Shown here piece after piece: positions 17,551-25,994 of a stretch of 64,000 nt of DNA. The DNA comes from an uncultured Prevotella sp. Lineage in GTDB: Bacteria; Bacteroidota; Bacteroidia; Bacteroidales; Bacteroidaceae. The position numbers and the translations under genes are program-made. The stretch is from assembly GCA_900551055.1 (NCBI GenBank), contig URUK01000007.1, positions 52,757 through 116,756 of the forward strand. The letters run 5' to 3'. Position 1 is the first letter of the stretch; every line of letters starts with the position of its first letter. The notes beneath the pieces were generated by a model. That model made no database searches and was not told the DNA's origin. It worked only from the letters and a program-made list of their open reading frames with translations.

Positions 17551-18684
17551 ATGAAACAAACTATCATTTCCACGCTCTTTGCCGTGTTCTGCATGGGCGC
17601 TTTTGCCGACAATTTCACAATCAGCGGACGCCTTACCGACGTGGCGAACGACACGCTACAGATTGAATACGTGTGCCATATCCCGGAGCGTAAGATAACC
17701 GAAGCGAAGGTGCCTGTTGACAGCAACGGCGGCTTTACGTACTCATGCAATATCGACTATGCCGTTTATGCGGATCTGACAGTACAGTCAAATGGAAACA
17801 AGTCGTTTTTCTTCTTCGTGCCGGATGAGAGCGTCTATGTAGAAGGAGCGTCCGATTTTGGATACGTATGGACACTCAAAGGAACGGCGTTCTACCAAAA
17901 ACTTGACAGCGTAAGGCTCATGGAGCGGCCTTTTTTGATGGAGTCGAAGGCCGTGTCGGACAAATACCGCAACGGCATCGCACAAGGACAGGACGAGAAC
18001 CAACTGAAAGCTGCAAGAGATTCGGCGCAGAGAGACATTAACAACAGGCAGCGCGAAACCCTGCGTCCGTACATAATGCAGCATCTTGACGACGAGGTTA
18101 CGGCCACAATGCTGTTCTCGCTCGATTATAAAGAAGTACCGCAGGTAATCAACAGGCTGTCGCCCGATGTGCGCAACGGCCGCTTCAAGGACTATCTTGA
18201 CGGCATAGAAGAGCTTTTCACACGTGTGCTGAAAGAGATTGCGGCGGCGAAACAGGCGAAACTTGAGATAGAAGAGGGCAGGCGTGCGCCCGACTTTACA
18301 CTGAAAGACATCAACGGCAACGACTTCAATCTTGCTTCATTGTTTGGCAAGGGAAAGTACATCGTTGTGGACTTCTGGGGGTCTTGGTGCTCATGGTGCA
18401 TCAAGGGATTTCCCAAGATGAAAGAATACTACAATAAATACAGGGACAAATTAGAGATTGTCGGCATCGCCTGCTACGACAAGGAAGACAAATGGAAGGC
18501 GGCGGTGGCTAAGAATGACGTTCCCTGGCTACACGTTTTCTCGCCCGACGGTATAACGGAAGAACGTTACGGCGTAACGGGCTATCCCTATAAAGTGCTT
18601 ATTTCGCCGAAAGGAAAGGTGATAAAATGCTTCAGGGGAGAAAGCGACGAGTTTTACAAAACGCTCGACAAACTGCTTGATTGA
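17551..18684 (+). CDS. TlpA-like thiol-disulfide protein with N-terminal DUF4369
   Basis: 377 residues. Signal peptide MKQTIISTLFAVFCMGAFA, so exported. Residues about 22-120 form a DUF4369-type beta domain (ISGRLTDVANDTLQIEY), then a helical linker, then a thioredoxin fold (APDFTLKDINGNDFNLAS...KYIVVDFWGSWCSWC) with active-site cysteines 280 and 283 (CSWC) and the cis-Pro loop GVTGYPYKVLI. The W-C-x-x-C form and the TlpA/ResA resemblance suggest a reductant for periplasmic proteins or cytochrome maturation. Single-gene unit with its own promoter. The role in a particular pathway is inference. Confidence 0.88.
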   Translation: MKQTIISTLFAVFCMGAFADNFTISGRLTDVANDTLQIEYVCHIPERKITEAKVPVDSNGGFTYSCNIDYAVYADLTVQSNGNKSFFFFVPDESVYVEGASDFGYVWTLKGTAFYQKLDSVRLMERPFLMESKAVSDKYRNGIAQGQDENQLKAARDSAQRDINNRQRETLRPYIMQHLDDEVTATMLFSLDYKEVPQVINRLSPDVRNGRFKDYLDGIEELFTRVLKEIAAAKQAKLEIEEGRRAPDFTLKDINGNDFNLASLFGKGKYIVVDFWGSWCSWCIKGFPKMKEYYNKYRDKLEIVGIACYDKEDKWKAAVAKNDVPWLHVFSPDGITEERYGVTGYPYKVLISPKGKVIKCFRGESDEFYKTLDKLLD

Positions 18685-18730
18685 GTGTGAGTCCGGTATA
18701 AGAAAAAGTGAAATAATCTTACTTCAAGAA

Positions 18731-18850
18731 GTCGGTTGGTATTAGTCATTCCGCGCTCCGACGCGGAATCCAGTGATAACTGCCTGATTTTCTTTACGCT
18801 TTTCGGTCTGGATTCCGCGTCGGAGCGCGGAATGACTAATACCAACTGAC
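18731..18850. repeat. Inverted repeat with ATTCCGCG-N6-CGCGGAAT arms
   Basis: Each arm of about 43 bases contains the inner palindrome ATTCCGCG-N6-CGCGGAAT followed by CCAG, and ends outward in GTCGGTTGGT. The two arms pair over their whole length around a loop of about 34 bases. Relatives: 28331-28468, 39941-40072 and the truncated copy at 63962. Confidence 0.85.
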
Positions 18851-18941
18851 AAATTGAAATACAAGACTATATAAGTTTTTTCATTCCAAGGGAGGTCTAT
18901 TCTTATATCAAACTCGCGTTGATTGAATGTTTACCAAAATA

Positions 18942-18972
18942 AAAACGGAAACCACGTGCGTGGCTTCCGTTT
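18942..18972 (-). terminator. Terminator of the CCA-adding enzyme gene
   Basis: On the minus strand AAACGGAAGCCACG, two-base loop region, CGTGGTTTCCGTTTTTATTTT gives a stem of about 14 pairs and a T-rich tail right after the stop codon. Confidence 0.75.
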
Positions 18973-18979
18973 ATTGTTG

Positions 18980-20410
18980 TTATTCTTTTACTAATCCCAT
19001 TTCCTTGGCTTTTTCCATGAGCAGCGCCATCAGCGGTTCGCGTTCGTTGGGCACGCGGTTGTCGAGCACGGCGTCTTTGAGCGCCTTTTTCAGTTCGCCC
19101 ACTTCGCGCGAGGGCTGCAAATGGAACATTTCCATTATCTCGGTGCCGTCGATGCAGGGCTGAAGCAGCCGCTTGTAGTCCTTCTCCTTCAGGTCATGCA
19201 GTTTCGAGCGGACTATGCGGAAGTTTTCAAGAAAACGCTTCTTGCGCACTTCGTTCTTGCTGGTTATGTCGGCTTCGCACAGCGTCATCAGGTCGTCAAT
19301 GTCGTCTCCGGCGTCGTTGAGCAGGCGTCGCACGGCGCTGTCGGTCACCACTTCGTCGGCTATTGCGATTGGGCGCATGTGCAGGTCGACGAGTTTCGCC
19401 ACGTATTTCATCTTCGCGTCCATCGGCAGCTTGAGCCTGCGGAAGATGTCTGGCACTATTTTTGCGCCGATGAAGTTGTGGTTGTGGAACGTCCATCCCT
19501 GCGTGTTGTTCCACCGTTTGGTCTTTGGCTTGCCTATGTCGTGCAGCAGTGCCGCCCAGCGCAGCCACAAGTTGTCCGACTTGCGGCTGACGTTGTCGAG
19601 CACTTCAAGCGTGTGGTAGAAGTTGTTTTTGTGCGCCCGGCCGTTGCGGGTCTCGACAATGTCGAGGGCGGTAAGCTCAGGCAGCAGTCGCGGCAGCAGT
19701 CCGCAGCGGTACAGGTCGACAAAACCCTTGCTCGGCGCGGCGGTCATCATGATTTTGTTTAGCTCCTCCTGTATGCGCTCTCCGCTGATTATCTGTATGC
19801 GGTCGGCGTTGCGCGTCAGTGCGTCAAACGTCTCGTCTTCAATGAAGAAGTTAAGCTGCGCGGCGAAGCGGACGCACCGCAGCATGCGCAGAGGGTCGTC
19901 AGAGAAGGTTATGTCGGGGTCGAGCGGCGTGCGTATTATGCCGTCTTCAAGGTCGGCAAGGCCGTCGAAAGGGTCTACCAGTTCGCCGAAGCGCGCCTTG
20001 TTGAGGCACACCGCGAGTGCGTTTATGGTGAAATCGCGGCGGTTCTGGTCGTCTTCCAATGTGCCGTCTTCTACTATAGGCTTGCGCGAATCGTGGCTGT
20101 AGCTCTCCTTGCGGGCGCCCACAAACTCCACCTCGAGGCCGCCGAATTTGACCTGCGCGGTGCCGAAATTGCGGAACACCGACAGCCGCGCGCGCTTGCC
20201 GAGCCGTTTTTTCAGAGCTTCTGCGATGCTTATGCCGCTGCCTACTACAACCACGTCGATGTCGTTTGACGGGCGTTCGAGAAACAGGTCGCGCACGTAT
20301 CCGCCCACTACATAGCACTCAAGGCCGAGCGTGTCGGCAGCGTCGGATATGTTATGGAATATGTCTTTATCAAGAAGTTGAGCCAGTTCGGCGTCTGAAA
20401 GCATCCTCAT
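18980..20410 (-). CDS. CCA tRNA nucleotidyltransferase with HD domain
   Basis: 476 residues. The class II nucleotidyltransferase head is clear: YVVGGYVRDLFLERPSNDIDVVVVG at about 31-55, then the second acidic strand and the RDFTINALA motif; an RNA-binding domain (DDPLRMLRCVRFAAQLNF) follows, and an HD domain near residue 290 (ALLHDIGKPKT). It adds or repairs the CCA end of tRNAs in the cytoplasm; HD-containing members may also carry phosphohydrolase activity. It lies alone between repeat-filled gaps. Confidence 0.95.
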   Translation of the reverse strand: MRMLSDAELAQLLDKDIFHNISDAADTLGLECYVVGGYVRDLFLERPSNDIDVVVVGSGISIAEALKKRLGKRARLSVFRNFGTAQVKFGGLEVEFVGARKESYSHDSRKPIVEDGTLEDDQNRRDFTINALAVCLNKARFGELVDPFDGLADLEDGIIRTPLDPDITFSDDPLRMLRCVRFAAQLNFFIEDETFDALTRNADRIQIISGERIQEELNKIMMTAAPSKGFVDLYRCGLLPRLLPELTALDIVETRNGRAHKNNFYHTLEVLDNVSRKSDNLWLRWAALLHDIGKPKTKRWNNTQGWTFHNHNFIGAKIVPDIFRRLKLPMDAKMKYVAKLVDLHMRPIAIADEVVTDSAVRRLLNDAGDDIDDLMTLCEADITSKNEVRKKRFLENFRIVRSKLHDLKEKDYKRLLQPCIDGTEIMEMFHLQPSREVGELKKALKDAVLDNRVPNEREPLMALLMEKAKEMGLVKE

Positions 20411-20445
20411 TGTAATGAAAAATTAAAGCGGCTGCAAATTTACGT

Positions 20446-20616
20446 TAATTAATTAAGAATTAAGAATTAAGAGTTAAGAAAATCGCTTTTGGCCGCCGAA
20501 GGGCTGGTAAATTAAGAATTAAGAGTTAAGAATTAAGAAAGTATGATTTGCCGGATGTTCACAGGATATTTGATAAATCATGCTTTCTTAATTCTTAACT
20601 CTTAATTCTTAATTCA
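20446..20616. repeat. Double word hairpin built on ATTAAGA / GTTAAGA 7-mers
   Basis: Two left arms (20446-20482 and 20511-20540) of the same 7-mer words stand before one right arm (20583-20616). The loop contains GTATGATTTGCCGG. Same words as at 1-130, 35562 and 56733. First part of the 20411-21009 gap. Confidence 0.85.
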
Positions 20617-20705
20617 AAAGGCGGCAAATTGGAATGCAAAAGGCCACCTTTTAGCGTGTAAAAGGCCACGTTTTGCAGTCTAAAAGATGGCCTTTTGTAA
20701 CGCAT
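20617..20705. repeat. Cluster of AAAAGGCCACCTTTT near-palindromes
   Basis: Four units in a row: CAAAAGGCGGCAAATT, GCAAAAGGCCACCTTTTAGC, GTAAAAGGCCACGTTTTGC and CTAAAAGATGGCCTTTTGT. It directly abuts the preceding word hairpin. Confidence 0.85.
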
Positions 20706-20810
20706 TGAGTACCAGCGCGTTATATGGGTGGCTGGGAGGCGTTGTGCCGGGAGGCTTTTCCTGCTGAAAAATATGCGCCGATTTGTTTGTTTTCAGATGT
20801 TTTTGTACCT

Positions 20811-20986
20811 TTAGATAAGGTAAGCTGCACCTCGGCAATGAAAAGAAAAGTTCGTTTCTCTCACTTTTCTTTTGCATTGCGCCCGGTTTGCATTATCTTT
20901 AGATAAGATAAGCGGCGCCTCGGCAATGAAAAGAAAAGTTTGTTTCTCTCACTTTTCTTTTGCATTGCGCTCGGTTTGCATTATCT
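20811..20986 (+). repeat. Tandem 88-base duplication carrying a promoter
   Basis: Two direct copies offset by exactly 88 bases (anchors: CTCGGCAATG at 20831 and 20919; GGTTTGCATTATCTTT at 20885 and 20973) with a handful of base differences. The second copy ends in a working TAnnTTTG box; in the first the box reads TATCTTTA and is probably dead. Confidence 0.9.
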
Positions 20987-20989
20987 TTG
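20959..20989 (+). promoter_or_regulatory. Promoter of the small lipoprotein gene
   Basis: TTTG at 20959-20962, 19 bases, TATCTTTG at 20982-20989. The spacer CATTGCGCTCGGTTTGCA is almost the same as in the promoter at 57396-57426. Start near 20996, only about 14 bases before the ATG. Confidence 0.75.
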
Positions 20990-21009
20990 CATCAAACTTC
21001 GATTTAATT

Positions 21010-21477
21010 ATGAAAGCAAGGCTTTTTACTGCGGCTTTGGCCGTGTGTGCCGCGCTGTTGACGACAGGTTGCGGCGGAAACGATATGGAGAAGAAGGCCG
21101 AAAGGCTGCTTGAGCAGGCGCGGACGGAGTTCAATGCCGGTGCTTACGCAAAGGCTCTGGCTACCATCGACACGTTGCGCAAGAACTGTCCCGAGGCAAT
21201 AGAGGCGCGCAAGCAGGCCCTGAAGCTATATCAGGAAGTTGAGCTGAAGCGCGCGCAGCTCGTTGTCAGCAATGTGGACACGGTGCTTCAGCGCGTTGAC
21301 CGCGAATACCAGGAAATGAAAAAGACCGTCGACGCGCTACGCGAAAAGAGCGCGGCTACTGAAGAACAGTTGCGCACGGTCAACCTGATGCGCGTGAAGC
21401 GCGACTCGCTACAGACAGTCTTCGACGTTGAGTGCGCAAAAATCAAGTACATAAAGAAGATGGAAGAGGAGAAGTGA
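21010..21477 (+). CDS. Small TPR-like lipoprotein
   Basis: 155 residues from the ATG at 21010; upstream in-frame Mets lie in the promoter duplication and are not used. Lipoprotein signal MKARLFTAALAVCAALLTTGC with Cys21. The mature part is helical and charged: a tetratricopeptide-like pair (AERLLEQARTEFNAGAYAKALATIDTL) then a coiled-coil stretch (VDREYQEMKKTVDALREKSAATEEQL). Probably a periplasm-facing envelope protein. The family is not one I can name; a scaffold or assembly role is a guess. Confidence 0.8.
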   Translation: MKARLFTAALAVCAALLTTGCGGNDMEKKAERLLEQARTEFNAGAYAKALATIDTLRKNCPEAIEARKQALKLYQEVELKRAQLVVSNVDTVLQRVDREYQEMKKTVDALREKSAATEEQLRTVNLMRVKRDSLQTVFDVECAKIKYIKKMEEEK

Positions 21478-21483
21478 GGTTTT

Positions 21484-21655
21484 TAGTAGTTAGAGTAGTT
21501 AAAGTAGTTAACGCTCCCTACGGTCGCTAAGTAGTTAAAGTCAAATGCCTTGTCTGCTTGTCCCTCGTTGCTTGTCTGCTGAAAAAGCTAATGACTTTAA
21601 CTACTTAGCGACCGTAGGGAGCGTTAACTACTTTAACTACTTTAACTACTAAATA
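21484..21655. repeat. Word hairpin of AAGTAGTT words with inserted CGCTCCCTACGGTCGCTA block
   Basis: Arms of AGTAGTTAA-type 9-mers (left 21484-21540, right 21593-21655). Each arm carries an 18-base block, CGCTCCCTACGGTCGCTA at 21512-21529 and its reverse complement at 21606-21623. The loop starts with AAATGCCTTG (21543-21552) and includes GTCTGCTTGTC words. Same block at 25814-25831. Confidence 0.88.
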
Positions 21656-21679
21656 TGTTTAACATTGCCATAAAATCAC

Positions 21680-21687
21680 TATCTTTG
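21680..21687 (+). promoter_or_regulatory. Probable -7 box for the DUF1599 operon
   Basis: TATCTTTG, 20 bases before the ATG at 21708. No convincing -33 element. It would drive DUF1599 and the genes overlapping it. Confidence 0.45.
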
Positions 21688-21707
21688 CACTCGTAATATA
21701 ATAACAC

Positions 21708-22262
21708 ATGTCAAAAGACGCTTCAACTACCGAAGAACAGTTTAGGGCGGTGATGGCAGAGTGCCGCTCGCTGTTCGCGAAAAAGCTGCACGACTATGGC
21801 CCGTCGTGGCGGATACTGCGCCCGTCGGCGTTGACAGACCAGCTGTTCATCAAGGCCAAGCGCATACGCAGCCTCGAAGTGAAGAAGGAAACGCTTGTGG
21901 GTGAAGGCATAAAGCCCGAGTTTGTGGCGTTGGTCAACTATGGAATAATCGGCCTCATACAGCTTGACAAGGGGTTTGTCGATACGCCTGACATGTCGGC
22001 AGAAGAGGCTTTGCGCCTTTATGACAGGCAGGCTGAGGCTGCGCTGCAACTGATGCTGAAAAAAAACCACGACTATGACGAGGCTTGGAGGTCGATGCGG
22101 GTGAGCAGCTATACCGACTTCATCCTGACGAAAATACAGCGTGTGAAGGAAATTGAAGACCTTGGCGGAGCAACGCTCGTCTCGGAAGGCATCGACGCCA
22201 ACTACATGGACATCATCAATTACGCCGTGTTCGGGGTCATCAAGCTTACTTACGGAGAATGA
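21708..22262 (+). CDS. DUF1599 protein (two tandem copies of the domain)
   Basis: 184 residues made of two similar halves: KKLHDYGPSWRILRPSALTDQLFIKAKRIRSLE in the first and KKNHDYDEAWRSMRVSSYTDFILTKIQRVKEIE in the second, each ending in INYGIIGLIQL / INYAVFGVIKL. The repeated HDYxxxWR pattern is the hallmark of DUF1599, which others have grouped with nucleotide-modification proteins; the actual activity is unknown. It overlaps the next gene by four bases (ATGA), so the two are translationally coupled. This gene order with a DoxX-like gene and tpiA is usual in Bacteroidetes. Confidence 0.88.
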   Translation: MSKDASTTEEQFRAVMAECRSLFAKKLHDYGPSWRILRPSALTDQLFIKAKRIRSLEVKKETLVGEGIKPEFVALVNYGIIGLIQLDKGFVDTPDMSAEEALRLYDRQAEAALQLMLKKNHDYDEAWRSMRVSSYTDFILTKIQRVKEIEDLGGATLVSEGIDANYMDIINYAVFGVIKLTYGE

Positions 22263-24337
22263 GCAGGCGCAAGGTCATAACAGCGGTAGCCGTCAACTTG
22301 TGCCGGTTTGTGGTGGCGCTGACGTTCATCTTTTCTGGTTACGTCAAGGCCATCGACCCGTTAGGCACGCAATACAAGCTGCAAGACTATCTTGAAGTAA
22401 TCGGACTGTCGGCCTATGTGCCCGACAGTTTGACGCTGGCGGCGAGCGTAGCGCTTGGCGGATTGGAGTTCTGCCTCGGCGTGTTGCTGCTTTTCGCCAT
22501 AAGGCGCAGGCTTGTTACGCGCCTGCTGTTGCTGTTCATGGCCGTGATGACACCGGTAACCCTGTGGCTCGCCATCGACAACCCGATAAAGGACTGCGGA
22601 TGTTTCGGCGACGCGGTGGTGCTTACCAACTGGGAGACTTTTTACAAAAACGTCGTCCTTTTGGCGGCTACGGTGCTGCTATACAGGCGTCCGCTGATGA
22701 TGCCGAGGTTCATAAGCCGCTCCAACCAGTGGATAGTCACCACGTACACGGTGCTGTTCATCCTCGTGTCAAGCAGCATGAGCCTGTACACCTTGCCGCC
22801 CTTCGACTTCCGCCCGTACCACATCGGTGCCGACATACGCAAGGGAATGGAAATACCCGAAGGCGCGCCGCAGCCGCAGTTCGAGACTACGTTCATAATG
22901 GAAAAGGACGGACAGCGCAAGGAGTTCACGCTCGACAACTACCCTGACTCCACCTGGACGTTCATCGACAGCAAGACCGTACAGACTGCCGAGGGCTATG
23001 TGCCGCCGATACACGACTTTTCCATACAGACCATGGACGGCGGAGAGGACATTACCGACAGCGTGATAGGCCGTAAGGGGTACGTGTTCCTTCTGGTTGC
23101 GCCACACTTGGAATACGCCAGCGACTCAAACTTCGGCGAGATAGACGCAATATATGAATACAGCGTTGACCACGGCTACCCATTCTATGCGCTTACAGCC
23201 AGCATGCAAGATGCCGTGGCGCACTGGCGCGACATCACCGGGGCGGAATACAATTTCTACAATACCGATGACATTACGCTGAAGACCATCATACGCAGTA
23301 ATCCCGGGCTGCTGCTCTTGAAGGATGGAGTGGTGATAGGGAAGTGGAGCCACAACGACCTGCCGAAGCTCGACTACAAGTCGGAATGGCTTGAATACAC
23401 CGAATACGGACACCAGCCCGAACATACCGTGACGGGCAGAATATCCAAGATTTTGCTGTGGTACATACTTCCGCTGATGCTCCTCGCATTGGCCGACCGC
23501 ACGTGGAAGTTCACGCAGTGGCTGAAGAAGAAAGAACATTCAAACCGAATATATCAACTATTAAAAGGCAAAAAGAAAATGAGAAAGAAAATTGTAGCAG
23601 GTAACTGGAAAATGAACATGAACCTGCAAGACGGCATCGCTCTTGCTAAGGAACTCAACGAGACACTTACGAACGAGAAGCCCAACTGCGGCGTTGTAAT
23701 CTGCACGCCGTTCATCCATCTTGCAAGCATCGCGCAATTCCTCAATCAGGACGTGATTGGACTTGGCGCAGAGAACTGCGCAGACAAGGAAAAGGGCGCA
23801 TATACGGGCGAGGTTTCGGCTGAAATGGTTAAGAGCACAGGCGCACAATACGTAATACTCGGCCACTCGGAGCGTCGTGGTTACTACGCTGAAACTCCTG
23901 AAATACTGAAAGAAAAGGTGCTGCTTGCACTGAAGAACGGCCTTAAGGTGATATTCTGCATCGGCGAAAGCCTTGAGGAAAGGGAAGCAGGCAAGCAGAA
24001 CGAGGTGGTAAAGGCCGAGCTTGAAGGCAGCGTGTTCAACCTTACGGAGGAAGAGTTCAAGAACATAATCATCGCTTACGAGCCTATCTGGGCAATCGGA
24101 ACGGGCAAGACTGCAACGGCTGAACAGGCAGAGGAAATACACGCCTACATCCGCAGCATCATAGCTGACAGGTACGGAAAGGCAGTGGCTGACGACACGA
24201 CAATACTTTACGGAGGCAGCTGCAAGGCAAGCAACGCTCCCGAACTGTTTGCAAAGCCCGACATCGACGGTGGCCTTATAGGCGGAGCTTCATTGAAAGC
24301 TGCCGACTTCATGGGCATAATCAACGCTTGGAAATAA
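22259..24337 (+). CDS. tpiA: DoxX/MauE-like membrane protein fused in frame to triose-phosphate isomerase
   Basis: One open frame of 692 residues covers what are usually two genes. Residues 1-about 440 are a BT_3928-type protein: four or five membrane segments (DoxX/MauE-like, e.g. VVALTFIFSGYVKAIDPLGT), a periplasmic thioredoxin-like part without a CxxC, and a last membrane segment (ILLWYILPLMLLALA). From Met441 (nt 23579) follows a complete 252-residue TpiA: GNWKMN at the start, catalytic His in LGHSERR, catalytic Glu in AYEPIWAIGTGKTAT and the phosphate loop YGGSCKASN. TpiA interconverts glyceraldehyde-3-phosphate and dihydroxyacetone phosphate in glycolysis. The joint LLKGKKKMRKK has no stop, so either a real fusion or two products from an internal start at 23579. 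Confidence 0.85.
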   Translation: MSRRKVITAVAVNLCRFVVALTFIFSGYVKAIDPLGTQYKLQDYLEVIGLSAYVPDSLTLAASVALGGLEFCLGVLLLFAIRRRLVTRLLLLFMAVMTPVTLWLAIDNPIKDCGCFGDAVVLTNWETFYKNVVLLAATVLLYRRPLMMPRFISRSNQWIVTTYTVLFILVSSSMSLYTLPPFDFRPYHIGADIRKGMEIPEGAPQPQFETTFIMEKDGQRKEFTLDNYPDSTWTFIDSKTVQTAEGYVPPIHDFSIQTMDGGEDITDSVIGRKGYVFLLVAPHLEYASDSNFGEIDAIYEYSVDHGYPFYALTASMQDAVAHWRDITGAEYNFYNTDDITLKTIIRSNPGLLLLKDGVVIGKWSHNDLPKLDYKSEWLEYTEYGHQPEHTVTGRISKILLWYILPLMLLALADRTWKFTQWLKKKEHSNRIYQLLKGKKKMRKKIVAGNWKMNMNLQDGIALAKELNETLTNEKPNCGVVICTPFIHLASIAQFLNQDVIGLGAENCADKEKGAYTGEVSAEMVKSTGAQYVILGHSERRGYYAETPEILKEKVLLALKNGLKVIFCIGESLEEREAGKQNEVVKAELEGSVFNLTEEEFKNIIIAYEPIWAIGTGKTATAEQAEEIHAYIRSIIADRYGKAVADDTTILYGGSCKASNAPELFAKPDIDGGLIGGASLKAADFMGIINAWK

Positions 24338-24350
24338 TACCTACTGATGG

Positions 24351-24402
24351 GGAAAAGACGGCGGCAAGCCTTGCAAAAGGCCGTTTCCGCCCGTCTTTTT
24401 CC
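24351..24402 (+). terminator. Hairpin after tpiA
   Basis: GGAAAAGACGGCGG pairs with CCGCCCGTCTTTTTCC with one bulge, then CATTGTTTTTT. It could partly terminate between tpiA and the SPOR gene. Confidence 0.5.
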
Positions 24403-24437
24403 ATTGTTTTTTCATAAAGAATAATACCAATAAAGCA

Positions 24438-25064
24438 ATGAGACAATTCGCCGTAATATTACTTTTGGCGTCAGGTTGCGCCCTGAATGCCGACGCCCAG
24501 TCGTTTCTTGACGGATTAAGGGCGAAGAACATGGGGCAAGGAACCGTGACAGTTACGCAAAGCCCGGAAATCGACGAATTGGTAAACAACGTCCGGCTTT
24601 TTAGGACACAGCCTGCAACTCCAAAGAAAGAGCCGGTCAAGAAGCCTGCGCAGAACGTGCATGACACTGCCTCAGACAAAGTTGCGACAGGCAAAACACC
24701 CGTAGCCAGGACAAATACGGAGCACAAGGCGGAGGCTGCCGGCACGGAGAGCGGCGAGCTTCCCGTAGTTGACACGTCGAAGAAGGTGATGCGCGGAGGC
24801 AAGAAAATCACAGGCTACCGCGTGCAGGCGTTTTCAGGCGGCAACTCAAGAGCCGACAGGCAGAAGGCCGAAAGCATAGGCAACGCCATCAAGCAGAGGT
24901 TCCCCGACCTTCCTGTCTACGTGCATTTCTACTCGCCCCGGTGGATATGCCGTGTGGGAAACTTCCGCACTTATCAGGAAGCCAACGAGGTGTTGGCGGC
25001 AATAAAGGATATGGGTTACCGCCAGGCGTGCATCGTAAAAGGCAGAATCACTGTGGCTTATTAA
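24438..25064 (+). CDS. Exported SPOR-domain protein
   Basis: 208 residues. Signal peptide MRQFAVILLLASGCALNADAQ. The middle is a Lys/Pro/Thr-rich linker; residues about 120-205 are an SPOR domain (TGYRVQAFSGGNSRADRQKAESIGNAIKQRF ... YSPRWICRVGNFRTYQEANEVLAAIKDMGY). SPOR domains bind glycan strands lacking stem peptides, which mark the division septum, so a role in cell-wall remodelling or division is likely. It keeps the standard Bacteroidetes position between tpiA and folE. Confidence 0.9.
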   Translation: MRQFAVILLLASGCALNADAQSFLDGLRAKNMGQGTVTVTQSPEIDELVNNVRLFRTQPATPKKEPVKKPAQNVHDTASDKVATGKTPVARTNTEHKAEAAGTESGELPVVDTSKKVMRGGKKITGYRVQAFSGGNSRADRQKAESIGNAIKQRFPDLPVYVHFYSPRWICRVGNFRTYQEANEVLAAIKDMGYRQACIVKGRITVAY

Positions 25065-25079
25065 CACCTTTATATATTA

Positions 25080-25125
25080 TATCGTTACCGCCGGATGTTT
25101 GGAATGCATGCGCCCGGCGGCATGG
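25080..25125 (+). other. GC-rich stem-loop before folE
   Basis: TACCGCCGG and CCGGCGGCA pair around a loop of about 18 bases containing GGAATGCATGCGC. There is no T-run, so this is more likely a leader or mRNA-stability element than a terminator. Confidence 0.45.
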
Positions 25126-25152
25126 AATACTTGTTTGTAACATAAAATAAAG

Positions 25153-25746
25153 ATGAATCCTGAAACGGAATACCGTGAAGGTCTTGACGACCTTGCATCA
25201 CACTACAAGAGCATTATCAGCCTTTTAGGCGAAGACACAGGCCGCGAAGGCTTGCAGAAGACACCTATGCGCGTGGCGAAGGCCATGCAGATACTGACGC
25301 GCGGCTATAGTCAGGACGCCCACAAGGTGCTTCTTGACGCCCTTTTTGAGGAGAAATACAGCCAGATGGTGATAGTCAAGGATATTGATTTCTTCTCGCT
25401 TTGCGAGCACCACATGCTTCCTTTCTACGGAAAGGTACACGTAGCTTACATCCCCAACGGGTATATCACAGGGCTTAGCAAGATTGCACGCGTGGTTGAC
25501 ATATACAGCCACCGCCTTCAAGTGCAGGAACGCATGACCCTGCAAATAAAGGACTGCATACAGGAAACGCTGAAACCGCTCGGTGTCATGGTGGTTGTCG
25601 AGGCGAAACACATGTGCATGCAGATGCGCGGAGTGGAGAAACAGAACGCCATAACGACGACGAGCGACTTCTCGGGAGCTTTCAACCAGGCCAAGACACG
25701 CGAGGAGTTTATGAACCTTTTGCGCGGAGAAAGCAAGCGGATATAA
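25153..25746 (+). CDS. folE: GTP cyclohydrolase I
   Basis: 197 residues, standard length. It converts GTP to 7,8-dihydroneopterin triphosphate, the first step to folate. Zinc ligands are visible in SLCEHHMLPFYGKVHVAYIP (Cys and His) and in the second Cys region AKHMCMQMRGV; substrate residues lie in SHRLQVQERMT. End of the DUF1599-tpiA-SPOR-folE cluster. Confidence 0.97.
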   Translation: MNPETEYREGLDDLASHYKSIISLLGEDTGREGLQKTPMRVAKAMQILTRGYSQDAHKVLLDALFEEKYSQMVIVKDIDFFSLCEHHMLPFYGKVHVAYIPNGYITGLSKIARVVDIYSHRLQVQERMTLQIKDCIQETLKPLGVMVVVEAKHMCMQMRGVEKQNAITTTSDFSGAFNQAKTREEFMNLLRGESKRI

Positions 25747-25786
25747 TGTTAGAGTAAATGAATGAGAGTAAAGCTCACATTCATTT

Positions 25787-25856
25787 AGAAGTTAAAGAAG
25801 TTAAGGGAGGTATCGCTCCCTACGGTCGCTAAGAAGTTAAAGACAAATGCCCTGTG
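25787..25856. repeat. Half of a word hairpin (GAAGTTAAA words plus CGCTCCCTACGGTCGCTA)
   Basis: GAAGTTAAAGAAGTTAAG, then the 18-base block (25814-25831), GAAGTTAAAG and the core AAATGCCCTG (25845-25854). The matching right arm is missing, so this looks like a truncated or incompletely formed element. Confidence 0.8.
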
Positions 25857-25994
25857 CGGTTATGACTGATGAAAAAGACGTAGGGAATTTGCGGATATTC
25901 ATTTAAAATAAGTAAAAATTTTACCAACAGATGCAAGTTTTTCACCTATGAATTGTTTTATAGGTAGCAAAATTATTAATAAACAAATAAAACA

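Noticed and set aside
18731..18850. Simple terminator reading of the ATTCCGCG inverted repeats
   Set aside because: Arms are over 40 bases, loops are conserved and orientation varies, so they are repeat elements; they may still end transcription as a side effect.
20617..20705. Possible CRISPR array in the near-palindrome clusters
   Set aside because: Repeats vary in sequence and spacers are only 5-9 bases; no cas genes are near.
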